From the NCBI RefSeq assembly GCF_025766255.1, contig NW_026516728.1:203676-267675 (forward strand): a stretch of 64,000 bases of DNA, given 5' to 3'. The position numbers and the translations under genes are program-made. Source of the stretch: Zychaea mexicana (Eukaryota > Mucoromycota > Mucoromycetes > Mucorales > Lichtheimiaceae). This document shows positions 12,150 through 23,593 of the stretch, in pieces (position 1 is the first letter of the stretch; each line of letters opens with the position of its first letter). The notes under the pieces are model-generated. The model saw only the letters and a program-made list of their open reading frames with translations, did not search any database and had not been told where the DNA came from.

Positions 12150-13089
12150 TTACAACGGTTCAAAGGCAACAGTACAAATTTTCGATCCAGAGTGTCCACC
12201 GAACGAAAATGTGGGATATTTGACATGCGAGTGGTATCGGAAGTCTATAAGCATTGCGTTTTTGGGGTTGGGGAGAAAAGATACGTGTTAGTAGTTGTTG
12301 AGCGCATCGAAAGAGCTGGAGATATACATTGACTTACACTTCTTGAAACTTTGAGCGAGCTCGTCTTGAGTCCAATTACAACTTGTGATAAGAAACAGGC
12401 CCTCAGGGCTGATCATTTGGCGCACGGCCTCCACATAGCGTTCTCTAGGTCCATCTCTACCTTCCTTTTTCGCTTGCTCTTGTTCTGGATTCAGCGAAAT
12501 CGCGTCAAACGTGCCTTTATCCAACACGATATCAAACTGATTCTGTGCAGCCCAATCGGATCCCAACAGATCTACCGTATGATATTGGATCGTATCGCTC
12601 AGGTCACGTTGCTCAGCAACGGCTTTGGCCAATGTAATGGCAGGTTCCGAATAGTCGATGCCTGTCAAGTTGTTGTATCCTTCGCCAGCGAGTTCAAGCA
12701 ACAAGTGGCCGTTGCCGCAACCGAGATCCACTATCCGGCTGTCGGTTTTGGTAACATTCTCTGTCACCCATTCTGTCATTTTCTCCACGCTATCTTCACC
12801 GAACCTATATATAATTCAAAATAAGCATGTTTAAATAAAAGTACGAATAATTAGAGGGACAGATCTAAATCCAGAATGAGGGTGACAACAAACCATATTT
12901 CGCCAATGTCGCCAATCTCTTTGAAATTGCTATTTTCGCGATTGTAAACCTTGTCCCAACTGGTTTTATGTAATGAGATAAGCGTCAGCTTTCCTGTTTA
13001 CTGCTAGTTCTTTTTTAGTGTCATGGAGTGTACACTGACTATTCTTTGGTTCCAAGCTTGGAGGCCTCGAAATCTTGTGTGTCTTCCAT
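12150..13089 (-). CDS. EFM4: Protein-lysine N-methyltransferase Efm4 (eEF1A)
   Basis: S-adenosylmethionine-dependent seven-beta-strand methyltransferase that modifies a lysine of translation elongation factor 1A (fungal Efm4/See1, human METTL10). Four exons: 13040-13089, 12894-12959, 12338-12804, 12150-12244 (225 residues). The N-terminal SKLGTKEYWDKVYNREN, split over the first intron, is the family signature. Motif I is VDLGCGNGHLLLELA, and the post-motif block is VLDKGTFDAISL. The short last exon restores the conserved YPTFSFGGHSG ... TVAFEPL ending. A shorter start at the internal MEKMTEW would lose the signature, so the 13089 start is preferred. Upstream lie two RFX X-box-like sites at 13176-13217. 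Confidence 0.93.
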
Positions 13090-13175
13090 CGATCTGTGTA
13101 AAATAAGATCTTTTCCGCTTTTCGGAAGACAAACTGTCAAAAACCCAAGCGAGAGACAAAGAAAGAAGTCCCGCG

Positions 13176-13217
13176 GTTACTTGGTAACACGAATGTCACC
13201 CTATGTTGTCTAGCAAC
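13176..13217. promoter_or_regulatory. Pair of RFX X-box-like sites
   Basis: On the minus strand 13176-13188 reads GTTACCAAGTAAC, a full match to the X-box consensus GTNRCC(N0-3)RGYAAC. At 13205-13217 GTTGTCTAGCAAC matches with one mismatch in the left half. Centres are 29 bases apart and about 90-130 bases upstream of the EFM4 start codon. RFX-family factors bind this motif. Binding here is inferred. Confidence 0.55.
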
Positions 13218-13732
13218 GCAATCATGCAACGGCATACAGTTCAGGTCAACAGCAGTGGCCAAGCGAGGTGTAACTTTTTTTCCAGTAATGCCAAGTAGTA
13301 ACGCGCGCTGTCCATTATAGCAAGTTCAGACAAAGGATTTGAAACATCTTTAAAATAACGGTTTTTTTGTGACAGTCTCACGATTCAACAAGAAGCGATT
13401 CTTGTCCCTAGAACTACAGTGTCCATGTGCCAATAATAGACTATGTATGTAGTATGTATCGATGGTGATGTTATTTAGTTACCAACGAGCATAGAACCCG
13501 CGGAAGGTTCTATAAATAGTTGGAAACAACGAGAAAAGAGGAGTGATCGACGTCAACTGAAAGCAAAAGGGGTCGGTTTCATGGAATCCGCAACAGCAGG
13601 ATCTAGACAGATGTCTTTTGAAACAAATGGGCTTCGATGCAGAATATACCATGTAATGCACCATGTAAAACAGACCTATACCCTAGATTTTTCACATTAT
13701 AAACAAAACTGAGTAGCTTTTTTGGTGGATGG

Positions 13733-13740
13733 TATAAATA
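13733..13740 (+). promoter_or_regulatory. TATA box (TATAAATA)
   Basis: Perfect TATAAATA. A donor-like AAC/GTAAGT follows at about 13889-13894 and an acceptor with pyrimidine-rich context ends near 14274, which would make a 5' untranslated leader for the small frame at 14283. Confidence 0.4.
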
Positions 13741-14282
13741 CTCCAAGAAGAAAGAACGCTCCGCGGATGAAGGACCCGTCTACCCATTGTATGGTGCAGC
13801 TGTGCCTCTGTGCCCAGGCCACCTAGTTTGTGCGTAGGGTCGTTTCCGATCGTTTGCACATGCCTTAAGGAGGCGGCATTTGATTATCAACGTAAGTTTT
13901 CCGTGTGTGTTGTGGATGTAACAATAGGTTGCTTTTGCTGTGGTCCCCTTTTGTGTGTTGTGTTGTGCGATAAGTGTTTCGGTCATCACAAGAGCCAAAA
14001 AAAAATCTCTCCGTGGCAAACAGCTTCTTGTGTTACTTACGTACAAGTTTCGCCCACGTTTTTCGGTCTTTATCGCTGAAAAGATGTGTTTTATCTCGCA
14101 AAGGAGAGCCCAGGCCTGCGAAATCAAAGGCACTGTTGCATTGGCATGACTCATTGACTCGGTCCTGAGCCGGGTAAAGTTCTGAAGAAAGAAGACGACG
14201 ACAATCGGCGTTATTTCGCCTCTCCAACTCCACACATTTGGCTCGCTTCCTTGCTCTGTATATACTCTCACAGAAATTCTCC

Positions 14283-14405
14283 ATGGAGACAGTAAAGTTA
14301 GAAGCAATGAGATTGTCGCTAAAAAAGCTTGATACGCTGGGCTTGGATGAGGTAACAGTAATAGAGTTTCAGTGGCAGCAAGTATTACGTATAAAGCAGA
14401 GGTGA
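14283..14405 (+). CDS. Possible small protein or first coding exon (40 codons)
   Basis: ATG in a CCATGG context begins METVKLEAMRLSLKKL and runs 40 residues to TGA at 14403-14405. The composition is protein-like: amphipathic, Lys/Leu/Glu-rich, with no low complexity. A strong TATA box lies 550 bases upstream and a plausible leader intron (donor near 13890, acceptor TCTCACAG ending near 14274) joins them. A GTGAGG donor overlapping the stop codon leaves open that this is only the first coding exon of a longer protein. I do not recognise the sequence. Confidence 0.28.
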   Translation: METVKLEAMRLSLKKLDTLGLDEVTVIEFQWQQVLRIKQR

Positions 14406-14855
14406 GGTAAATAGTCCCTACTGCGAAGTTTTCTGCTGTTTTCGGGGCGGGGTGGAGAGTTGGGGGTGTAGTAGGACCGACAGAAATGGGTCTAATTTAC
14501 CTTGTCGTCAAACCGTCTTGTTCGTCCATCGCGTACCCTCTTTTCGAAAGTAAACAATCGCGCGCTCGCCCCTAGCCCTGCCCGGCTCACAACAGTTTAC
14601 AAGCAATTTACGCCCTCATTACAAGTGCGCCCGAGCGATATTTCTATTCGTAGGAGCAGATTCTTCTCAGCGATAATAATCTGGGCGACAGGATATAATA
14701 TCACGACATGTTTTTTTAAGACGGTTAGGAGAATATTACTTTTAGGGTAAGGGGGGTGGGCCACACGTTACGCTTCCTGCGAGGGTGACGGGCGGGAAAA
14801 GGTTGTGAGAACGCAGGAAAAAGTCAAACTTTTTTCGGTGCTTCAACTGCCGACC

Positions 14856-14862
14856 TATAAAA
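14856..14862 (+). promoter_or_regulatory. TATA box of aspartate aminotransferase
   Basis: TATAAAA 131 bases upstream of the aminotransferase ATG at 14993, followed by a pyrimidine-rich leader. The spacing is compatible with a transcription start near 14890. Confidence 0.5.
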
Positions 14863-14992
14863 ACTTGCTTGAGCATTGGGCAACTCTTGCATATTTTTGT
14901 TTTCGAAAACAAAAAAAAAAAAAAAGATCATCTCGTTTTTCTTTCTCTCTTCCTCCCCGTTCTTCTTCCGCAACCTCCACTAGACAAGAACC

Positions 14993-16646
<1,654 letters not shown>

Positions 16647-16899
16647 ACGGAAGAACGTTTGACTATCTATTCCCCGCCCCTACCCAACTTCATCCCTTAC
16701 ATTAACCATTGAAAAATCCCCATCAAATCATTATCTTCGTAATATATTATACTGTATAAAGGGAAGATCCAAAGGAAACAAAACAAGAAATAAACAAACA
16801 CAATCATACGCACGCATCTTTACGCGTTATATATGTACAGATACACTTACTAAACAACACCAGACATCAGAATAAGCGTTTATATTATTATTGCTGCTA

Positions 16900-17247
16900 C
16901 TATTGATACAAATGAACGAGGCCATAAAGAAAGGTATGAAACAAGATATAAGATAATAGGCCGTTGATTGCGCCGTCGACGACCAGATCTCGTACGCCGT
17001 GTATAAAGTAATTTCCAGGCTGATGGTGACATTTAAACACGACTAAAAGAACGGCGAGTGTTGACCAGCTGAGGGCGTAAAACAGGAACCCAGACCAGTT
17101 TGTTAAGCCGAGAATGCCTGCAGCAGATCCAGCAATGGCGGCAAAGCATGAGCGAATGAACTGTAATTGTTTGTTGTTGTGAACGACATGCGGTTGGAAG
17201 AATTTGTGTGCGTTTTGATTAGGTGGATTGGCGTTGGGATTATTCAT
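16900..17247 (-). CDS. EMC6: ER membrane protein complex subunit 6
   Basis: Single exon, 115 residues. EMC6 is part of the complex that inserts tail-anchored and multi-pass proteins into the ER membrane. After a hydrophilic Asn/Pro-rich N-terminus come FIRSCFAAIAGSAAGILGLT, then a second hydrophobic segment (FLFYALSWSTLAVLLVVF), and a third ending LFHTFLYGLVHLYQ. This order and the AGILGLTNWSGFLFY and TFLYGLVH stretches match EMC6 of animals and fungi. The ATG at 17247 overlaps the end of an upstream leader reading frame. The gene is convergent with the aminotransferase, 253 bases apart. Confidence 0.92.
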   Translation of the reverse strand: MNNPNANPPNQNAHKFFQPHVVHNNKQLQFIRSCFAAIAGSAAGILGLTNWSGFLFYALSWSTLAVLLVVFKCHHQPGNYFIHGVRDLVVDGAINGLLSYILFHTFLYGLVHLYQ

Positions 17248-17509
17248 TATGTTCGTGTGTGTTGATTAAGAGTGATGTGGTGATGCTCGTCAATATGATA
17301 TAACCCAACGCGCACTCCAATGGATTAAAATCCCAGAGCGGGTCAGCGGGGAGTGTTTTAGCCAATGAAAATAGATTAAGCATCAGGTACCAGCATATTT
17401 TCCAAACAGCATCAAATGACATTCGGCTGTTGAGCAAAAGTACATATATTATGCTAGGATGCATGAAGTAAAAAGTCCAGAAAACGTAAAAGTAAATGAT
17501 ATAGATCAA
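17240..17509 (-). other. Upstream reading frame overlapping the EMC6 start
   Basis: An 89-codon hydrophobic frame lies directly upstream of EMC6 and its stop codon overlaps the EMC6 start by a few bases. From its internal Met (MSFDAVWKICWYL) it would encode about 60 residues with two membrane-like segments. I do not recognise it. It could be an upstream regulatory frame in the EMC6 leader, a small membrane protein, or chance. The rest of 17248-17584 holds nothing else. Confidence 0.25.
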
Positions 17510-17584
17510 AGATATATGAATAGAGTAGAGGGGGAGTAATCAGGTTGGGGAATATGATATAGGAAGGTAGGAGGTGATGTTTGT

Positions 17585-19963
17585 TTAATGCGACCGTACT
17601 TTAGCACGTTCAATACGTCGTTCTCGTCTTGCCATCACAGATAGCAAGTCATTCTCGTCTTCATCCGAGTCATCATGGTCAGATTCACTTTCACTGACCT
17701 GATCCAGCTTATTTCCCGCATCCGGATAGAGCGTCGTTAACTTTTCACGTACAGCTCGTTTTTCAGTTGCGCGGTCTGCATCGTTATCATCTGAATCGGG
17801 AAACATGTCAAAGTACTGGATGTTGCTATCCGGCGTTGTTGTCACCTCATCACTCCCACCATTTACTTTGGTTGAAGCACTGGTAGGAGTTTTTTGCTCC
17901 TCATCATCTTCTTCATCTGAATCGGGAAAGATATGAAAAGTGTACACCCCGCCGCCTTCTAGGCCAGGGATTGGGTCGCGTGCTTTGGATACTACGGGCA
18001 AAGGCACAGAGTTGATCGTGGGTAATGGTTTTTCATGAGTGGACATGGCGCGTACAATTGCAGGCGGTAGTGGGGACATCGGTGACGCAGTAATAGAGGA
18101 AGGTGATGGAGCAGTTTCTGGGGCTGGTTTTGATTCTACGTAAGATGGAGGTGGCGGGATTGCCGCTGACGATGGTGTTGGACTTGAAGGTGGCACAGCA
18201 ACAGGTGGCGGAGGAGGAGAATGGCTGGAGGATGCCGACTGTAGCTGCTGTGGCTGAGGTTGAGGCTGAGGCAGGTTCTTGGATACATCCGTAATGGATG
18301 AATTAGCCGACTGTGCTGGTGATGTTTGGATGGTAGTTGAAGGCATCTGACCAGAGTTAACCGACGATGCCGAGCTTTGTGGTTTCGCACCATTACTGTT
18401 GATGGTATTACTATTGCTGTTGTTGCTGTTATTCCGTGGCCGGAACGATGACATGACCTGGCGCAAGGAGCTGCCACCTTTGCTGCTGCTGCCGACACTG
18501 ATGCTGCTTTCGTTATTATTACTAAGCACTGGCACACCTGCAACAGGATCCATCTTCGATCGGCGACGGAACATGCCTTTCATACGGTCCGTCATTTTTT
18601 TGTTGTTATCTTTGGTTGGGGTTGTGATAGCTGTAAAGCGAGAGGTTTCTCCTCGCGCGATTTTGCTCGATTCATAGCGTGGCTCCTGTACTCGTTGTTG
18701 TTCTGGTGGTGATGGCTGCTGCTGCTGCTGTTGGGGTTGTCGTTGTTGCGTATCGATGTGCATTGGGATCCCGACTAGCATATACTGCATAGCCGATGTG
18801 TTGTTGTCGGATGGGAGTTCAGTATACAAGGCGCTTGGATGGGCGTGAACGGAAAGAAACACACTGTACTCGACCGACGCAAGCTCGCCCTGCTCTTCTG
18901 TAATGGATGGCACACAATCATATGGGATTTGCAGTGTCTCAGTCAATGTTTGGACTGAATAGCCAGTTCGCAATGCCAAATCCAGATCGCGTGTCACCGT
19001 CGATAACTCCTTTGTCAAGGTTTCCGTCCGTTCACCACATTGGATCTTACACATTCGCACAAGCGACAAAGAAATGCCGTTTCTACGAGTGTACTTACAG
19101 TCATGCCATACATGAGCCACTACTGGTATCGTAGCACCTGATAACCATCCCATAAATTAATCTTCAGTTTTGTCGAAAAAAGAAATAATATAAGGGGGAA
19201 AGTTTAATACTACCTCGTGGAGAAACTTTGAATGGAACAGTGATACGGGCAGCAGTTCTGTACTCGGCACGATCTTGAAGTACGGTCGACAAGTATGTTT
19301 TTTCACTGGTCTGTTGCTGCTGTTGGGATGGATCGTCGTTTCCGGAGATAGTACTAGTAGCCATAACCGGCACAGCTGCACGCGCTTTAATGGGCATTGG
19401 ATCGAACGTTTGATGATCCAATGCTACTTCAACTACATACTCGACGTTGGACGTGGCACCCATCACTGTATCATTGATCTATTAACAGAAAAAAAATCAT
19501 ATTTAGTTCCTCGTTTTCTTATGTTACACCACCTATTTACGATCAAATCGACAACACACAGCCAACAATACATATAGAAACTACTCTTTTTTACCTCAAA
19601 ACTGCTAGGTAGCGGACGATCGTTTGGCAAAGTGATTTGAAAAGAAAAAGTGGCCCGGCCGTCGACTTGTATCAGAGTTCCGGGCGTCGACAATTCAGAC
19701 GAGTGAACAAAAGCATCGCTATTGGGATCGAGATGAAACACCTCGTTAAAGTACTCTTTACGGTCAAACTGGCCCGCGAGCTGAGCGACAATGCGACCAG
19801 TCCAGACGAGTCGTAATGCCGCAAATGTTAATGACTTGCCACCTGCTGTGTTGACAGAGACATTGCCCCTGATCTGCTGTCCTGGTTGATAATAGGCTTG
19901 TTGGTTGGCAACTGTGATATCCAACTGAGTGGCGCTGTCGTTGTTGTTGTTGTTGTCCGCCAT
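17585..19963 (-). CDS. Arrestin-related trafficking adaptor (alpha-arrestin)
   Basis: Three exons: 19595-19963, 19214-19478, 17585-19137 (728 residues, phases 0 and 1). Residues 10 to about 330 form an arrestin fold: YQPGQQIRGNVSV, then GKSLTFAALRLVWTG, TFSFQITLPNDRPLPSSFE, then the C-terminal arrestin lobe with RITVPFKVSPRGATIPV and a YDCVPSI... EYSVFLSVHA region. A long Ser/Pro/Gln-rich tail follows, with PPPPSY near residue 540, a PPxY ligand for WW domains of Rsp5-type ubiquitin ligases, and acidic clusters (PDSDEEDDEEQ; DSDEDENDLLS) before a basic end. Alpha-arrestins recruit the ligase to plasma-membrane transporters for endocytosis. That role is inferred. Start ATG follows an AT-rich leader and begins MADNNNNND. 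Confidence 0.85.
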
Positions 19964-22900
19964 ATCGTATAATTTTATGCAAAATAGACCAGGAACACCC
20001 CTTCTTTAATGGCGGTTATGTTGATAAATACACAGGTTTTTTTTCTTCAAAACTGAAAAGAAGAGAGGGAGGAAAAAAAGAAGGAAATAATAAATGGCTG
20101 GTGCAACGTTAATCCCTCAACCTTCGACAATGATATACAGCCTCTTTTCTCTACAAGGCAACAGGCGGGGCTGAGCGTCTTGTTTCTATTTATTCAATAA
20201 AGTTACAAGCCAGCATCTTTCATGCGTGAAGAAACCACTGCCGCTGTGGAGTAGATAGCTTGTCTCACTTTATGATGGACATTTCGAAATGTTTTTCAAT
20301 CTATTCCAAGATAGTCCGGCTCTTTTTCGTCAAGACTATATTCATCATAATCCTAAAGCTAGGCGATTGTTACACAGTATTTGGTATCGACGGCAAGCGA
20401 ATGAGCTGAGATTGGAAGCCCTCGTTTGAAAGTGAAAGGTCTGCTACCTCTTACCTTCAGAAATCAGTATAGCTACTAACTTCAATCGTCGTGAGTTTGA
20501 TTTGTAATAAGATATACGCCCATTTCCACCCATAGATAGGTATGGATATGAATGTTTTTGAAGAAAGGTAACAATCGAACCTATACACTCTTCCGTCGTA
20601 TGGATCAAGTTGCATAATCAATCAGTCTCAGTAAATACAAATTGCTCCTACTAGCTCTGCCACAACGCATGAACTTGCTCTAATAAGCCCGTACTCACAT
20701 ATCACCACCCATCACTAGCAAACGCATACTTCTACTCCCATCTTTAAATGCTGGAGCTTCACTGTAGCACTCTAACAGTGGTCAGTAAGCTTTCAACAGT
20801 ACGATGCAGCACCTTTAGTATTGACTGTAAACATCCAATAATGCCACGTAGCACCTCCAAAAATAGCCAGCGAGCTTTTGACAATACTATGTAGCACCTT
20901 TAAAATGAGCGGTAACCTCCGGGCTACGTAATATTACTAACAGTGGCCGGTAGACTTTAACAGTGCTATTTAGCACATGTAGCATCAGTAACACTTCAAC
21001 AGTGTATAAGTTAGCACCTCTAACAATGGCCGGTGAACCTCTAGATTAAGGGTATTCCATGGCTGTTGTTTTTCTGATGACTTATAGCATAATTAGTTCA
21101 TCCGAGGCACACCAATCCGAATTTGTTTGTTCGAACACATAGTGCTGTTATTTCGTTCGAGGCATCTCAGGGCTAATTGTCCTTAACACCATCAAATGCT
21201 AAATCCAACAGGTGGATGATTAAAGACACCCGTAAACCGGCACTATTATTATTATACAATGTTTTTGACTCTCGCTGACTTTGTAAAGCGTTTCGACCCT
21301 GGGAAGACAAGCAACCCGGGCATATTCTTTACCTGCCACAAAATACTTTTCCTCGGGGTAAATACTGACACCATTTCTGCCATTATTACTGTATTGGCGA
21401 GGCTTTTGTTGCCGTGTCGTTTCTTCATGGCTGCAGGAAGGGTATTAAAACATCTGGTAGTGCATCAAGTGAGTTGTTTTGACATCTTATGTATGTACAC
21501 TACCTCTACCTTTTTCCGCATCCCTTCTCGCGTCAACCTTTGAATGTCTACTTAGTTTCCTGGTCGCGCGTTTTATCTGGGTCAGGTCCTTTTTGTCTGC
21601 TGCATCGTTATAAGGGATCAATTGATCCATAAATATGCTAATTCATTGTGCCATGCGCTGCTTTGACGGTTTCTCTGATTTTCCTTTACCTATCGCCATC
21701 ATTTATGTCATCAGTAAACTGCTACTTTTCGATAGCACTTTCAACGGGTACAAGTAAAAAAAAATAGCTTGTGAAAGCAAAACGCTCGATAATTTGCCGG
21801 ACATCGTGGACCTGTCGGTACAACAATAAATTAGCCATTGTGCGTCAACTTGTATGTAGTAAAGTCATGAAAACTGCAAGGAAGCTTCTGGACTATAAAT
21901 TGGGTCATTGTATATTACATATCTTGCCTCTGCTTCCAAAAGATATTTTTTGAAATAAGTACAAACATTCCCTAGCCGTATAGACGCAAAAAGGGGCAAT
22001 GTTGCTCAAGTTTCTCTGATGATTATCAGGGCTATCGGAGCCATCATAGCACAATGACAATGACAACGACGACCGGTGATACACATTAGACGATACGTAT
22101 GAGAATAAGGATGAGAGTGACAAGGGAAACACTGTCATGACTGCTGCTCATATGGTGAACCTTACTCGCAAGCGTATTTTCAGATTGATAAAAGCCATTA
22201 CATAGCAGAAGTCTCTTGACAAAAGTCGAAACAGAAACTAAAAAGGTTGGTCCAACCATTATCTTCAGCTTAATGACAAGGTGCTCGGTATAGTGATAGC
22301 AAATAATGATTGACGAGACAAGATAATTAAATCGTTGATTCTTGGTGTTTCTTGGTGAGAACCATTTTTAAGTAGAAGAAAAGGAACACGTTCAAACAAG
22401 AGGGTGCAATATGTGGTTGCATAAGTGTATCTAATTTAATTGAAGCACTTGGCGCGAACAGATAAGAACATGGATATAATTTGACATCATTATTTTAATT
22501 CCCGGGGACATTTGTGCCTTTGAAAAAACAAGCGGATCTGGACTTTGTTAAAGAAGGCATGGGCCATCGCGAGCAAAAGACTTTCAAATCCACTTGAGCA
22601 CCATAGTCAAGACTGTTAAATCAGACGCATTTAATACCTACATTGAAATCAACCTAAGTATCTCCCCCTGGAGTTGCTCTTGACCAGGAACCACTGTATC
22701 TATAACATTAACTTCGTGATCAACATCATCTGTTCAAAATTCCTTGTTGTTTATGTGTATGAAACGTTGCTTGTCTCAAAAAGGATAATATGCTTGTGAA
22801 TGAGTTTATATGAAGAGAATGGGTGTCCTGCTAGACCTTTGAGGATGGTGCTTGTAGCGTTGCTGCTGTATAATGGTGATCTTGTTTGTCACCTTATCAG

Positions 22901-23593
22901 CGCTGTGTATTTTATATCATCAAAAAGGAATGCCTCCCGTGCTAAAGTTTGGAAATGCTTGTTGTCATTGAAACACTATAATCGCTGATGATAACATGCG
23001 TTAAGTCATAACAGCAAAAAACACAGGATCGATAATATATTCGACCTAGATCCCATAACACTACGTAAGGTTATTCCTTTCATTAAATTGAAAGTTCACT
23101 CTTCATACGACACTATCTCGAACACTACGCTTGATTCGCGCATATTGATACACACCAGCCCTATTTGCTGGAGGCTGTATATATATACCACCTTTGCTAT
23201 ATACTTTAGCATCTTTAATGTATGCAGACACGCCAAGAGAGTAGTCTGGATCACTCTCGTTCTAATAAGTTTTATACCACATCGTAGAAGTGGTTAACGC
23301 GAAAACGGAAATTATAGAATTTGTGTCAAAGTAGAGGTCAAAGCATTTTAAAGATTTCGCCATCTTCTATCCGTGATACGACACTTGTTCCTTCTCAATG
23401 ATGCATTGTGTGCGCGATATTGCTGGACTAGTAACAGTAATAATAGAGACATTGGCTGGTATGATGCAAGAAAAATCCGTTGCTATTTTGAGTGTATGTA
23501 AAATATTTCGAGACAAAAGGCGGAGGCGCAGTATATGTGTATATACATAACATAACAGTATGCATTGGATAGAAAAACCTCTTTCGAAATCTT
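19964..23593. other. 3.6 kb gene-free stretch
   Basis: No frame with coding character or phase-consistent exon chain was found. The longest ATG frame (21259-21543, 94 codons) is hydrophobic and unsupported. The only clear structure is the 42-bp tandem array at 20765-21045. The region separates the arrestin promoter from the SHQ1 3' end. Confidence 0.5.
20765..21045. repeat. Diverged 42-bp tandem repeat, about 7 units
   Basis: The anchor (T/C)AGCAC recurs at 20765, 20807, 20849, 20892, 20971 and 21012: spacings 42, 42, 43, 79 (about two units) and 41. Units share the pattern AGCACCTCTAACAGTGGCCG, then GTAAGCTTTCAACAGTGCTA, with many substitutions. The fifth unit has lost its anchor. No coding potential. 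Confidence 0.75.

Larger units (their letters stand above)
13090..14992. other. Intergenic region with promoter signals and a doubtful small gene
   Basis: Between EFM4 (leftward) and aspartate aminotransferase (rightward). It holds the X-box pair at 13176-13217, a TATA box at 13733-13740, a possible 5' leader intron, a 40-codon reading frame at 14283-14405, and a GC-richer block before the aminotransferase with a second TATA box at 14856-14862. Confidence 0.6.

Noticed and set aside
13780..14307. 175-codon minus-strand frame upstream of aspartate aminotransferase
   Set aside because: No family resemblance, mixed composition, and it overlaps the better supported plus-strand promoter and leader signals. 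Probably chance.
21259..21543. 94-codon plus-strand frame in the 3.6 kb gene-free stretch
   Set aside because: Hydrophobic and ATG-initiated, but no conserved motif and no neighbouring exons. Not distinguishable from chance.
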